From NCBI GenBank assembly GCA_902790135.1, contig CADAQM010000007.1, forward strand, positions 42,262 through 106,261: a stretch of DNA of 64,000 nucleotides. Reading direction: 5' to 3'. Shown here one piece after another: positions 25,897 through 34,833 of the stretch. Below the pieces are notes generated by a model. That model made no database searches and was not told the origin of the DNA. It was given only the letters and a program-made list of their open reading frames with translations. Position numbers and translations under genes: made by a program. Position 1 is the stretch's first letter; the number at the start of each line of letters is the position of its first letter. Source of the DNA: an uncultured Coriobacteriaceae bacterium. GTDB taxonomy: Bacteria; Actinomycetota; Coriobacteriia; Coriobacteriales; Atopobiaceae.

Positions 25897-27309
25897 GTGA
25901 CCGCTCTCTCGCCGGCCCGCAAGGCGGCCGCCTCTCTGCTCGGGGAGTGCCGTCGTCGCAAGGGACGCATCCGCGACATCGCGCGCGACAGCTCGGTGGC
26001 GGCGCTCTCTCCCCAGGATCGCGCGCTGGCCTACCGGATTGCCCTCGGCGTTACCTCAGCCCGTGCGCTTCTCGACGAGCTCGTCGACACGCACGTACGT
26101 CGCCCCTCTTCGCTCGAGCCACGCGTGCGCGACGCCCTGCGCATGGCCGCCTTCGAGCTCTGCTACCTTGAGACACCCTCCGCCGTGGCGGTGAGCCAGG
26201 GCGTAGAGCTGGTGCGATCCATCACGCCGCGCGCCGCGGGCCTTGCCAATGCGGTGCTGAGGCGTGTGGCTGAAGATGACGCTCCACGTATCGCGCAGGC
26301 GCGCATGCGGGTGGACGAGGGTGGTAGCGAGGTCGATGACCTCGTGCTTTGCTCGGGGCTTGCCCGCTGGTTCGTAGAGCTGGTGCACCGCGAGCGTGGG
26401 GCTGCCTTTGCGCGCAGCCTCTGCCAGGCACAGCTCGAGCCGGCACCGGTCTTTGTGGCCGCGAACTCCCTTGCAAACGATGCCGAGACGCTCGAGCGGC
26501 TGCTGCTCGAGCGGGGCATGGAACCCACTGCGCTTGCGGGGCTGCCCGGTGCCTTTGTGCTGGGAGACCCCTCGCAGCTCGCGACGTCTGGCCTGATGGA
26601 TAGGGTGGTGCTTGTGGCAGCGGACGTCTCGGCCCAGCTCGTGTGCCGCATCGCCGCGCCCGAGGCTCCGTCTGAGCTTCTCGAGATCGGTCAGGGCCGC
26701 GGCACCAAGTCGATTCTTCTCGCGGCCGCCCCCGGCAGCGTGCATCCCAGCCGCATCGCCGGCGTCGACTCCGTACCCTACAAGGTGCGTCTCTCCAAAA
26801 GGCGCATGCGCGAGGCGGGCCTGGCTGGCGTGGTGAGCTGCCACGAGTTGGACGCACGCGCGCTCGATGGGGAGGACCTCCCGAGTGAGTTGGGCAGGCG
26901 CTTTGCCACCGTGCTCGTGGATGCGCCATGCTCGGGGTCGGGCACCATGCGCCGCCATCCCGAGATTGCCTCGGATCTCACGGAGACCGACGTCAGGGAG
27001 CTTGCCCAGCTACAGCTGCAGATTCTGACAGCGGCGTCCGCACGCGTGGACGCGGGCGGCACGCTCGTCTATGCCACGTGCTCGGTGCTGCGTGCGGAGG
27101 ATGAGGATGTCGTGGAAGCGTTTCTCGCAAGCGACGCGGGGCGCGGCTTCGAGCTCTCGCTGGTGTCGGATGCTCCTGCCTGTACCGCAGACGAGCAGCT
27201 CAGGAGCCTTGTCTTGTCGCATCAGTCATCCGAGGGGCATCTGCTTACCACGCCAGTCGCAGGTGGGGGAGACGGGCATTTCTGCGCACGGTTTATCCGC
27301 AAGGGCTGA
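25897..27309 (+). CDS. rsmB: 16S rRNA m5C967 methyltransferase (RsmB/Sun family)
   Basis: A 470-residue enzyme: an N-terminal NusB-like helical domain (about 1-135) and a C-terminal RsmB/NOP2-type methyltransferase. Both catalytic cysteines are visible, in VLVDAPCSGSGTMRRHPE near 340 and LVYATCSVL near 393. The SAM-binding loop is unusual, reading LLEIGQGRGTKS where the family mostly has AAPGGKT. The GTG start four bases after the fmt stop is preferred; the open frame continues upstream only inside fmt. The fmt-rsmB order is common in bacteria. Confidence 0.92.
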   Translation: MTALSPARKAAASLLGECRRRKGRIRDIARDSSVAALSPQDRALAYRIALGVTSARALLDELVDTHVRRPSSLEPRVRDALRMAAFELCYLETPSAVAVSQGVELVRSITPRAAGLANAVLRRVAEDDAPRIAQARMRVDEGGSEVDDLVLCSGLARWFVELVHRERGAAFARSLCQAQLEPAPVFVAANSLANDAETLERLLLERGMEPTALAGLPGAFVLGDPSQLATSGLMDRVVLVAADVSAQLVCRIAAPEAPSELLEIGQGRGTKSILLAAAPGSVHPSRIAGVDSVPYKVRLSKRRMREAGLAGVVSCHELDARALDGEDLPSELGRRFATVLVDAPCSGSGTMRRHPEIASDLTETDVRELAQLQLQILTAASARVDAGGTLVYATCSVLRAEDEDVVEAFLASDAGRGFELSLVSDAPACTADEQLRSLVLSHQSSEGHLLTTPVAGGGDGHFCARFIRKG

Positions 27310-27310
27310 G

Positions 27311-27578
27311 ACGTTGGGGCGGACTGGTGGCGACCCGTCCGTCGCCGGAGCCGGAACCGGCCCCCATTGCGTCCCCCGGAGCGGACCTGTGGCGACCCGT
27401 CCGTCGCCGGAGCCGGAACCGGGTCCCGTTGCGTCCCCCGGAGCGGACCTGTGGCGACCCGTCCGTCGCCGGAGCCGGAACCGGCTCCCGTTGCGTCCCC
27501 CGGGGCGGACTGGTGGCGACCCGTCCGTCGCTGGAGCCGGAACCGGGCGCCGTTGCGTCCCCCGGAACGGATCCGTCA
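27311..27578. repeat. 62-bp tandem repeat array (four units plus degenerate ends)
   Basis: Four consecutive 62-base units start with GGCGACCCGTCCGTCGCC at 27329, 27391, 27453 and 27515; partial units flank them. Each unit holds a hairpin GGCGAC-ccgtcc-GTCGCC (one mismatch in the last) and a second near-palindrome, perfect in the third unit as GGAGCCGG-aa-CCGGCTCC. A 62-base period shifts reading frame every unit, so a coding role is unlikely. It fills the spacer between rsmB and the FmdB-like gene. Confidence 0.9.
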
Positions 27579-27622
27579 CGACGAGCGCTCCACCGCGCCT
27601 CGTCTCGTCAGACGCTCGATAT

Positions 27623-27655
27623 AAAAACAGGGCCGCGCCCGCAGGCACGACCCTG
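27623..27655 (-). terminator. Intrinsic terminator of the FmdB-like gene
   Basis: Read on the - strand, CAGGG-TCGTGCCTGCGGGCGCGG-CCCTG forms an extended hairpin (with one G-U pair) followed by TTTTT. It lies 27 bases beyond the FmdB stop. Confidence 0.8.
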
Positions 27656-27681
27656 AAACCCAATCATATGGCGCGATGCGG

Positions 27682-27888
27682 CTAGTCCTTGTCACCCACC
27701 GATCCCATGGACTTGCGCTGGTCGGTGTTGTAGAACCCGTGGCCTTCGAAATGGATGCCGGAAGCGCTGAAGACCCGCTGGGCCTCGACGCCGCAGTCGG
27801 GGCAGAGGATGCGGGGACGTTCGCTCATTGGGTGCTCGACCTCGAACTGCTTGCCGCAGTCGGGGCATTTGTAGTCATAACGGGCCAT
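27682..27888 (-). CDS. FmdB family zinc-ribbon protein
   Basis: A 68-residue protein with the FmdB signature MARYDYKCPDCGKQFEVEHPM and a second knuckle in CPDCG, together one zinc ribbon, followed by the typical RVFSASGIHFEGHGFYNTD. FmdB-like proteins are small putative regulators first linked to formamidase genes; the function in most bacteria is not known. It is divergent from the HAD-TPK gene and closes with a clear terminator. Confidence 0.85.
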   Translation of the reverse strand: MARYDYKCPDCGKQFEVEHPMSERPRILCPDCGVEAQRVFSASGIHFEGHGFYNTDQRKSMGSVGDKD

Positions 27889-28039
27889 GGTTCCTCCGTG
27901 AGGTGTCTGGCGCCTGGGTGCGCCATTGGTGTAACGGTGGATACTTTACCCAACGTGCCGCCATCCGTCACGCGCGTTTGTCAACTCAGCCCTGCTATCA
28001 TCGAATCTGCTTCTTGCTGACACGGAATCGGGAGCCCCT

Positions 28040-29413
28040 ATGACCTCCTCCAGCGCGACCAGACCCGCCATCACGGGCGCCATCTTCGACTGCGACGGCA
28101 CCCTCGTCGACTCGATGCCCATGTGGAACTCCTTGGTCGAAGACACCTTCGATGCCCACGGCATCCCCAAGACGCCCGAGCTGCTCAACGAGGCGGAGGC
28201 CTGCAACTTCGATGACATGTGCTACTGGTTCCACGACCGCTTTGGCATAGGGGAGAGCGGGGAGGCGCTTCTCACCGAGATCCGCGCCTCCGTGCGTGAG
28301 CATTACGTCAACGACATCCCGCTCTTCGACGGCTGCCGTCGCTTTTTGGACGAGCTCAAGGCCGCAGGCGTGCGCATGCTCATCCTCTCGGCGACGACCG
28401 AGCCCGAGGTGCGCGTTGCCCTGGCTGCCCACGGGCTGGAGGGCTACTTCGAGCGCGTGATCCAGACGAGCGAGACCGGCTCCGACAAGGAGCATCCCGA
28501 AGCCTACCAGTACGCGCTCGACGCCTTGGGCACGCCCAAGGAGGAGACCTGGGTCTTCGAGGACGCCCCCTTTGCGGTCAGGACCTCCCACGACTTCGGC
28601 CTCAAGACGGTCTGCCTGATCAACGACCACGACGGCCGCGACCCCGACTTCTGCGCAGCCAACTCCGACATCCTCGCCCATGGGTACGGAGAGCTCTCAC
28701 TGGCCGTACTGGAGGACTACGCACGCGCGGAGGGTCCGACCGAGGGCATGCTGCATGCGCTCATCGTGGATGGCTCGCCCGAGCCGAGCGGCGCAGAGCT
28801 GCTGCGTGCTCTTGCCGGCGCTGCCGACTACGTGATAGCGGCAGATCGCGGAGCCATCGCCTGCCGCGCCGCCGGCATCGACGTCGACCTGCTCTGCGGC
28901 GACGCTGACTCCATCGACGACGCCTCGCTTGCGTGGGCGCAGAGCCACGTGGTCACCGAGCTGCGCTATCCCTCCGAGAAGTACGCGACCGACCTCGCGT
29001 TGGCGATCGATTGCGCTCGCCACGAGGCGGCGCGCCGCGGCATGGCGCTCGAGCTCACGATCACCTGCGCCTCGGGAGGGCGTCCCGACCACGCACTCGC
29101 CGTGCTGGGCACGCTCGTCCGCGCGCGCGACGCACGACCGCGCCTTGTGGAGGACGGCTTCGAGTGCCGGGTGCTCTCGCCCGAAGGCGCTCCGTGCTGG
29201 GACCTCGGCGCAGGGGGTGCCGCAATTGGCACGACCTTCTCGGCAATCCCGCTTGGCGAGGGAGCCGTCGTATCGGAGCGGGGGATGCACTGGAACCTCG
29301 ATCGGCGCCCGCTTGCCGCGCTTGCCGACGAGGGCGTCTCCAACGTGGTGGAATCCTCGGATGCCTGCGTCACCTGCCACGAGGGCATCCTCGCCGCCTT
29401 CTTGCTCAGATAG
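28040..29413 (+). CDS. HAD-superfamily phosphatase fused to thiamine pyrophosphokinase
   Basis: A 457-residue two-enzyme fusion. Residues 1-225 are a beta-phosphoglucomutase-like HAD hydrolase: nucleophile motif FDCDGTLVDSMP, motif II LILSAT, and the motif III/IV region KEHPEAYQYAL and VFEDAPFAV. Residues 238-457 are a thiamine pyrophosphokinase: CGDADSID, the YATDLALA motif, ASGGRPDHALAVL, and the C-terminal beta domain. TPK makes thiamine diphosphate from thiamine. The HAD half might remove phosphate from thiamine monophosphate or related compounds before the kinase acts (inference). No stop or frame change separates the halves. Confidence 0.85.
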   Translation: MTSSSATRPAITGAIFDCDGTLVDSMPMWNSLVEDTFDAHGIPKTPELLNEAEACNFDDMCYWFHDRFGIGESGEALLTEIRASVREHYVNDIPLFDGCRRFLDELKAAGVRMLILSATTEPEVRVALAAHGLEGYFERVIQTSETGSDKEHPEAYQYALDALGTPKEETWVFEDAPFAVRTSHDFGLKTVCLINDHDGRDPDFCAANSDILAHGYGELSLAVLEDYARAEGPTEGMLHALIVDGSPEPSGAELLRALAGAADYVIAADRGAIACRAAGIDVDLLCGDADSIDDASLAWAQSHVVTELRYPSEKYATDLALAIDCARHEAARRGMALELTITCASGGRPDHALAVLGTLVRARDARPRLVEDGFECRVLSPEGAPCWDLGAGGAAIGTTFSAIPLGEGAVVSERGMHWNLDRRPLAALADEGVSNVVESSDACVTCHEGILAAFLLR

Positions 29414-29520
29414 GCACTTTGTGGCCGTGGCGTGAGCAAGAGATTGCTGACCAAGGTCGCCCAAGAGGTGAGATATAGTGTCTGCGCTACAAAACCGCCA
29501 CAAGAACCTGTGGATGGCAC

Positions 29521-29548
29521 TTGCAAGCGTCCCGCACTGTGATAAAGT
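29521..29548 (+). promoter_or_regulatory. rpmB promoter
   Basis: TTGCAA, a 16-base spacer and TAAAGT, 65 bases before the rpmB ATG, look like a housekeeping promoter. Confidence 0.5.
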
Positions 29549-29612
29549 AGTTTGGCTTTTGTAAGTTGTCGGCGCCAAGCGCGACCGGCGCCGCCCTATG
29601 GAGGTCTGAGTC

Positions 29613-29813
29613 ATGTCTAAGGTATGCGATATCTGCGGCAAGCACGCTGTTGCTGGTCGTTCCATCAGCCACTCCCACCGCACTGTGAACCGCAAGTTCA
29701 AGCCCAACATCCAGCGCGTCACCGTCTACAAGGACGGTCACAGCCAGAAGATGAACGTCTGCACCCGTTGCCTCAAGAAGGGCAACATCGCCCGCACCCC
29801 CCAGCAGGCGTAG
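29613..29813 (+). CDS. rpmB: 50S ribosomal protein bL28
   Basis: A 66-residue ribosomal protein with the canonical MSKVCDICGK start, the HSHRTVNRKFKPNIQRV centre, and a C-terminal CTRCLKKG. It has both CxxC pairs, so it is the zinc-binding (C+) form. GGAGGT precedes the ATG at good spacing. It has its own promoter and a strong terminator. Confidence 0.97.
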   Translation: MSKVCDICGKHAVAGRSISHSHRTVNRKFKPNIQRVTVYKDGHSQKMNVCTRCLKKGNIARTPQQA

Positions 29814-29839
29814 CGCTTAGGCTTTACATCGTGCGACAG

Positions 29840-29862
29840 AAGGCCCCCTCGGGGGCCTTTTT
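29840..29862 (+). terminator. rpmB terminator
   Basis: AAGGCCCC-ctcg-GGGGCCTT followed by a T run lies 27 bases after the stop. It is a textbook intrinsic terminator. Confidence 0.9.
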
Positions 29863-29901
29863 GGTTGCTTTTAACGAGCGATTCTGCGCGATTGTCCTGT
29901 G

Positions 29902-29929
29902 TCGAGAAGGTTAGTGATGCGCTTCTCGA
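29902..29929. promoter_or_regulatory. Perfect inverted repeat upstream of asp23-fakA
   Basis: TCGAGAAG and CTTCTCGA, separated by 12 bases, lie just upstream of a TATACT box at 29951. It is a candidate operator of the Asp23-FakA unit. Confidence 0.45.
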
Positions 29930-30008
29930 TGCACATGGCGCACACTAGGATATACTTACATAGATTGTGCGTCGGTCGCATAAGCGACCAAGCGAGAGGA
30001 GACATACC

Positions 30009-30356
30009 ATGGCCAAGGTCATTCCCGGGAATCTCAAGGTTTCCAACGACTGCATAGCCGACCTTGCGGGCTACGCTGCCCTCGAGTGCTATGGCGTGGT
30101 GGGCATGGCAGTTACCGATGAGGAGCAGGGCGTAACGCGCCTGCTTCCCACTACGCGCCTGTCCCGTGGCGTCGACGTCTCGGCAGAGGACGGGCACCTG
30201 GTCGTCGACCTGCACGTGGTCGTCGAGCAGGGCGTCAACATGTCCGCTATCGCCAACAACTTGGTGAGCTCCGTCAAGTTCCTCCTCGGCCGCATTGCCG
30301 AGCTGGAAAACGTCGAGGTACGCGTGCACATCGAGGGCATGCGCACCAGCCGCTAG
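30009..30356 (+). CDS. Asp23/Gls24 family envelope stress protein (YloU-like)
   Basis: A 115-residue protein of the Asp23/Gls24 family, seen as AGYAALECYGVVGMA near the N terminus and the conserved LVVDLHVVVEQGVNMSAIANN strand. Family members associate with the membrane and are linked to envelope stress. It directly precedes fakA, as yloU precedes yloV in Bacillus, which points to a role with fatty-acid kinase. The ATG at 30009 follows GAGAGGAG. A second paralogue occurs at 47409. Confidence 0.88.
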   Translation: MAKVIPGNLKVSNDCIADLAGYAALECYGVVGMAVTDEEQGVTRLLPTTRLSRGVDVSAEDGHLVVDLHVVVEQGVNMSAIANNLVSSVKFLLGRIAELENVEVRVHIEGMRTSR

Positions 30357-30403
30357 GCACCACCCGAAGGGCACCGGCTACAAGGAACCGAGGACTTCAG
30401 AAG

Positions 30404-32074
30404 ATGATCACGAACGTCATTCGCACCTGCTTCCCCGCTGCGGCCAAGGTCGTCGCAGACAAGGCAGAGGAGATCAACAAGCTCAACGTCTTCCCCGTGC
30501 CTGATGGCGACACGGGCACTAACATGTCCCTCACGCTCGGCACCGTGGTTGCCGAGGTCGAGGCACTGCCCGAGAACGCCACGATGGCAGAGATCGCCGC
30601 CGCCATCACGCATGGCTCGCTCATGGGCGCGCGCGGCAACTCCGGCGTCATCACCAGCCAGATCCTGCGCGGCATCGCCGAGGGACTGGTTGGCGCCCAC
30701 ACTGCCGGCGCCACGCCTGGCGACATCGCCGCCGCCCTGCGCAACGGCGTCAAGGTTGCCTTCAAGGCGGTCCGCAAGCCGGTCGAGGGCACCATCCTGA
30801 CGGTCCTGCGCGACGTCTCCGCTCGTGCCGACCAGCTCGAGAAGGAGCGCATCACCACGCCCGAGATGCTTGACGCCTTGGTCGTCGAGGCCTACGAGAG
30901 CGTGGCGCGCACGCCCGACCTGTTGCCCGTCCTCAAGGAGAACGGCGTCGTCGACTCCGGTGCCTACGGCCTAGCGACCCTCATCGAGGCCTTCGTCAAT
31001 GCCTATCAGGGCAGGGCCGGCGAGATCTCCGACTTCAAGACCACCGTCGACTCCAGCGATGCCAAGGCCCAGGTGGCCAACGTCGTCGACATCGAGATCA
31101 ACGACGATTGGGAGGGTTCCGAGTACCGCTACTGCACCGAGTTCCTCTTCCACGCCGACTCCGAGAACTTCGACGAGGAGGCCAACCTGCGCTACCTGTC
31201 GAGCATGGGTGACTGCGAGCTGCTCGTGGGCGCCAATCCCGACTACAAGATCCACGTTCACACCAATCGCCCCGACCGCGTCCTGCGCCACATGCTGCAC
31301 CGTGGCCAGATCTTCAACGTCTTCGTGCACAACATGGACCTCGAGGCGCAGGAGCGCACCGAGGGCATCCGTGCCGACAAGGAGACCGCCGCTCCCGCCG
31401 GCCCGCGCAAGGCGCTGGGCTTCGTGGCCGTCGCAGCCGGCTCCGGCCAGGCGGAGATCCTCCGCTCGCTCGGCGTCGACGTGGTGGTCGAGGGCGGCCA
31501 GACCATGAACCCCTCCACGGCTGACATTCTCGCTGCCATCGAGTCTGCAAACGCCGACAAGGTCATCGTGCTGCCCGACAACGGCAACATCCGCATGGCT
31601 GCCGAGGCCGCCGCGTCGGCATGCGAGAGCTGCGAGGCCGCGGTTGTGCCCACCAAGTCCGTGCTGCAGGCCTTCTCCGCCATGTTCGTGGTGGACACCG
31701 ACGGCTCGCTCGAGGACAACGTCGACGAAATGAACGACGCCATCGCAGGCGTGCGTGATGGCGAGGTCACCACGGCTGTCCGCGACTCCCAGGCAGCCGA
31801 CGGCTCGCCCATCCATGCGGGCGACGTCATGGGCATCGAGGGTGGCGCCATCACGGTCGTGGGCTCCGATGTGGCCGACGTCACCGTGCGTGTCATCAAC
31901 CGCATGCAGGAGGACGAGGAGGGCGACACCCTCACCATCCTGGCTGGTTCCGACCTCTCCGAGGATGCCTTCGAGGAGCTTCTGGCTGCCATCGAGGAGG
32001 CCCAGCCCGACCTCGAGATCGACTCTCACCGTGGCGAGCAGCCCCTCTATCCCGTGGTCTTCTCCATCGAGTAA
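30404..32074 (+). CDS. fakA: Fatty acid kinase subunit A (DAK2 domain)
   Basis: A 556-residue kinase subunit that phosphorylates FakB-bound fatty acids. The DAK2 domain is shown by LNVFPVPDGDTGTNMSLTL (Mg-binding Asp residues) and MGARGNSGVITSQILRG. The middle and C-terminal domains follow, with ANPDYKIHVHTNRPDRVL and a C-terminal DegV-like fold. It enables use of external fatty acids. It lies 47 bases after asp23 and 15 before recG, matching the yloU-yloV-recG order of Firmicutes. No FakB (DegV) gene is seen in this window. Confidence 0.92.
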   Translation: MITNVIRTCFPAAAKVVADKAEEINKLNVFPVPDGDTGTNMSLTLGTVVAEVEALPENATMAEIAAAITHGSLMGARGNSGVITSQILRGIAEGLVGAHTAGATPGDIAAALRNGVKVAFKAVRKPVEGTILTVLRDVSARADQLEKERITTPEMLDALVVEAYESVARTPDLLPVLKENGVVDSGAYGLATLIEAFVNAYQGRAGEISDFKTTVDSSDAKAQVANVVDIEINDDWEGSEYRYCTEFLFHADSENFDEEANLRYLSSMGDCELLVGANPDYKIHVHTNRPDRVLRHMLHRGQIFNVFVHNMDLEAQERTEGIRADKETAAPAGPRKALGFVAVAAGSGQAEILRSLGVDVVVEGGQTMNPSTADILAAIESANADKVIVLPDNGNIRMAAEAAASACESCEAAVVPTKSVLQAFSAMFVVDTDGSLEDNVDEMNDAIAGVRDGEVTTAVRDSQAADGSPIHAGDVMGIEGGAITVVGSDVADVTVRVINRMQEDEEGDTLTILAGSDLSEDAFEELLAAIEEAQPDLEIDSHRGEQPLYPVVFSIE

Positions 32075-32089
32075 CGGCAGGACCACCTC

Positions 32090-34252
32090 ATGGGACGGCT
32101 ACCCAGCATTGGTGGCGCAGCCGAGCGTGTGACGCGTACGGTTGCGCTGTCCGATGAGGTGGGCAGACTCCGTTATGTCTCGGGTGCGCGTGCCAAGGCG
32201 CTCGATCGCCTTGGCATCGAACGCGTGCGAGACCTGCTCCTCCACGTGCCCCATCGCTATCTCGACTTCACCCACACGGTGAGCATTGCCCTGGCCGACG
32301 TCGGCCAGGAGGTCACCGTGGTAGGCACGGTCGACAAGATCACGCTCAAACGCCCGCGCCCGCGCATGCAGATTGTCGAGATGTACGTGCTCGACCAGAC
32401 GGGCGTGGTGCAGGCAACCTTCTTCCGCCAGCCCTGGATTGCCGAGCAGGTGCATGTGGGCGACACCATCGCGCTGTCGGGCAAGGTCACCTTTGCCTAC
32501 GGCTACAAGCAGATGAAGGCTCCCTTCTACGAGGTGCTCTCCGCATCGGACACCGGCGGCAGCTACGCGCGCGTCCTGCCGGTGCATCCCGTGGGCGAGG
32601 GCATCACTGCCTCGTGGATGCGTCGCATCGTGGCGGCTGCGCTGGGCGATGTGGGCGACGTCTGCGACTTCCTTCCCGCGCGCCTGGTCGCGCGCCACCA
32701 ACTGCCAACCCTGGCGCGGGCGCTCAGGCAGGTGCACTTTCCGACGGGCATGCCGGCAAAGGAGCCCGCGCGCCGTCGTCTGGCCTACGACGAGCTGCTC
32801 TGCCTGCAGCTCGCACTCATAACCCGCCAGCAGATCTCGCTCGCGGGGGTGAGCCCCACGACGCATCGCGTCTCCGGTCCTTACCAGGACGCGCTCCTGG
32901 GCGCCCTTCCCTTCGAGCTGACACGCGAGCAGCGCGTGGCGGCCGACGAGATCCTGGCCGACATGGCCGAGCCCCAGGTCATGAACCGCCTGCTTCTGGG
33001 CGACGTGGGCACCGGCAAGACGGCTGTGGCTGCCGTCGCGCTCGCCGCAGTTGCCGACACGGGCACTCAAGCTGCCGTGATGGCACCCACCTCGGTCCTG
33101 GCGCGCCAGTATGCCGAGAAGCTCGGTCCACTGCTCGACGCGGCGGGCATCTCGTGGGCGCTCGTCACCGGTTCGACGCCTGCCGACGAGCGCACGCGGA
33201 CAGGGGAGGCAATCGTCGCAGGTTCCTGCACGGTCGTCTTCGGTACGACCGCCATCCTCTCCGATGACATTGCCTTCGCGCGGCTCTCCCTCGTGGTGAT
33301 CGACGAGCAGCATCGCTTTGGCGTGGACCAGCGCACCGCCCTCAGGCGCAAGGGCGCCGGGGCCGACCTGCTGACCATGACCGCAACACCAATCCCGCGC
33401 ACGCTGGCGCTCTCCGTCTACGGTGACGTGGCCTGCTCGCGCATCACCGAGCGTCCGGTCCCTGGTGCGGGCATCACGACCCGCGCGCTTGCTCCCCAGA
33501 ACCTCGACGTGGCCTGGACGGCCATACGCGAGGCGGTCGACGCGGGGCACCAGGCATACGTGGTCTGCCCGCTGGTGGACGACACCGATGACGGCTCGGA
33601 GCTCGATGACGTGCCCGAGCAGGCGCGCTCCGCCTCCCAGCAGCTCAACTCCGCAACGCGCACCTTCGCGCAGCTCTCGGAGCTCACCTATCCCGACCTC
33701 ACGGTGGGGTTGCTCCATGGCCGCCAGTCCGCCGCCGAGAAGGACGAGGTCATGGGTCGCTTCCGTGCGGGCGAGGTGCAGGTGCTCGTCTCCACCACGG
33801 TGATCGAGGTCGGCGTGGACGTGCCCAACGCCACGGTGATGCTCGTGCTCGACGCGGACCGCTTTGGCCTCGCCACCCTGCACCAGCTGCGCGGACGCGT
33901 GGGCAGAGGGTCGGTCTCGGGCATGGTCTACCTCTGCTGCGCCGCAAAGCGCGGCACGCCCGCCCGCACGCGCCTTGACGCGCTCGAGGCAACGTCTGAC
34001 GGGTTCGAGCTCGCCGAGCTTGACCTGCGCCTGCGTCACGAGGGTGAGGTGCTGGGCTATCGCCAGCACGGCGGGGTGAGCCTGCACGTGGTGGACCTCG
34101 CGTCCGACGGCGACCTCGTCGAGGCCGCCCATGCCGACGCACGCGAGCTCGCGCGCGAGGATCCCGCCCTTGTCGCACCCGAGCACCGCGCCCTCGCCCT
34201 CGAGGTGCACGACCGCTTTGGCGCCTACTTCGAGGAGGTTGAGCGCGCATGA
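32090..34252 (+). CDS. recG: ATP-dependent DNA helicase RecG
   Basis: A 720-residue helicase that reverses stalled forks and processes Holliday junctions. After the wedge (OB) domain (about 60-160) the helicase core has Walker A LLGDVGTGKT near 302, DEQHRFG near 404, TATPIPRTLALS and the QLRGRVGRG motif VI. The C-terminal TRG region FELAELDLRLRHEGEVLGYRQHG is intact. Its stop overlaps the rsmD start by four bases, so the pair is translationally coupled. Confidence 0.96.
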   Translation: MGRLPSIGGAAERVTRTVALSDEVGRLRYVSGARAKALDRLGIERVRDLLLHVPHRYLDFTHTVSIALADVGQEVTVVGTVDKITLKRPRPRMQIVEMYVLDQTGVVQATFFRQPWIAEQVHVGDTIALSGKVTFAYGYKQMKAPFYEVLSASDTGGSYARVLPVHPVGEGITASWMRRIVAAALGDVGDVCDFLPARLVARHQLPTLARALRQVHFPTGMPAKEPARRRLAYDELLCLQLALITRQQISLAGVSPTTHRVSGPYQDALLGALPFELTREQRVAADEILADMAEPQVMNRLLLGDVGTGKTAVAAVALAAVADTGTQAAVMAPTSVLARQYAEKLGPLLDAAGISWALVTGSTPADERTRTGEAIVAGSCTVVFGTTAILSDDIAFARLSLVVIDEQHRFGVDQRTALRRKGAGADLLTMTATPIPRTLALSVYGDVACSRITERPVPGAGITTRALAPQNLDVAWTAIREAVDAGHQAYVVCPLVDDTDDGSELDDVPEQARSASQQLNSATRTFAQLSELTYPDLTVGLLHGRQSAAEKDEVMGRFRAGEVQVLVSTTVIEVGVDVPNATVMLVLDADRFGLATLHQLRGRVGRGSVSGMVYLCCAAKRGTPARTRLDALEATSDGFELAELDLRLRHEGEVLGYRQHGGVSLHVVDLASDGDLVEAAHADARELAREDPALVAPEHRALALEVHDRFGAYFEEVERA

Positions 34253-34833
34253 GAATCGTTGGTGGCAAGTGGCGCGGCCGCAACCTTTCGGCCCCGGACG
34301 GCCGTGGTACCCGCCCGACGACCGACCGGACCCGCGAGTCCATGGCATCGATGGTGCTTTCCGCCTTCGACCTGGACCTCTCCGAGGTGCGCGTGCTCGA
34401 CGCCTTTGCGGGCTCGGGTGCCATCGGGCTCGAGATGCTCTCTCGCGGGGCTCTGAGCTGCACCTTTGTGGAGCGCGACCGAAAGGCTTCCGGCGTGGTG
34501 CGCGCCAACGTGAAGGCGCTCGGGGCCACCTCCGCGCGCGTGCAGGTCGGTGACGTCCTGCAGCTTGCGGAGCGCGGAGCCGTGCAGGGCGGACCTTTTG
34601 CGCTCGTGCTGCTCGACCCGCCCTACGCGCTCGATGCCATGGTGGTGTCGCAGCTGGTCGAGAGCCTGCGAGAGGCGGGACAGCTGACCGAGGACGCCGT
34701 GGTGCTCTACGAGCATGCCACCGACGCACCCGACCTCGCCCTGGCAGGCTGCGAGGTGCTCAAGTCAAAGGCAAAGGGGACGACCGCGGTCACGCTGCTA
34801 CGCCTTGCGTCCCAGGAGGGGAGCGAGTCATGA
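34249..34833 (+). CDS. rsmD: 16S rRNA (guanine966-N2)-methyltransferase
   Basis: A 194-residue enzyme with the RsmD motifs MRIVGGKWRGRNL, RPTTDRTRES, SAM loop VLDAFAGSGAIGLEMLSRG and catalytic LLDPPYA near 121-127. It methylates G966 in 16S rRNA. It overlaps recG by ATGA at its start and coaD by ATGA at its end. Confidence 0.95.
   Translation: MRIVGGKWRGRNLSAPDGRGTRPTTDRTRESMASMVLSAFDLDLSEVRVLDAFAGSGAIGLEMLSRGALSCTFVERDRKASGVVRANVKALGATSARVQVGDVLQLAERGAVQGGPFALVLLDPPYALDAMVVSQLVESLREAGQLTEDAVVLYEHATDAPDLALAGCEVLKSKAKGTTAVTLLRLASQEGSES

Noticed and set aside
27311..27578. CRISPR array
   Set aside because: The units are contiguous 62-base near-identical copies with no variable spacers, and no cas genes are near.
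27226..27663. Open frame across the 62-bp repeats (both strands)
   Set aside because: The repeat period is not divisible by three, so the peptide changes frame each unit. The product is Arg/Pro/Gly low-complexity with no start-site support.
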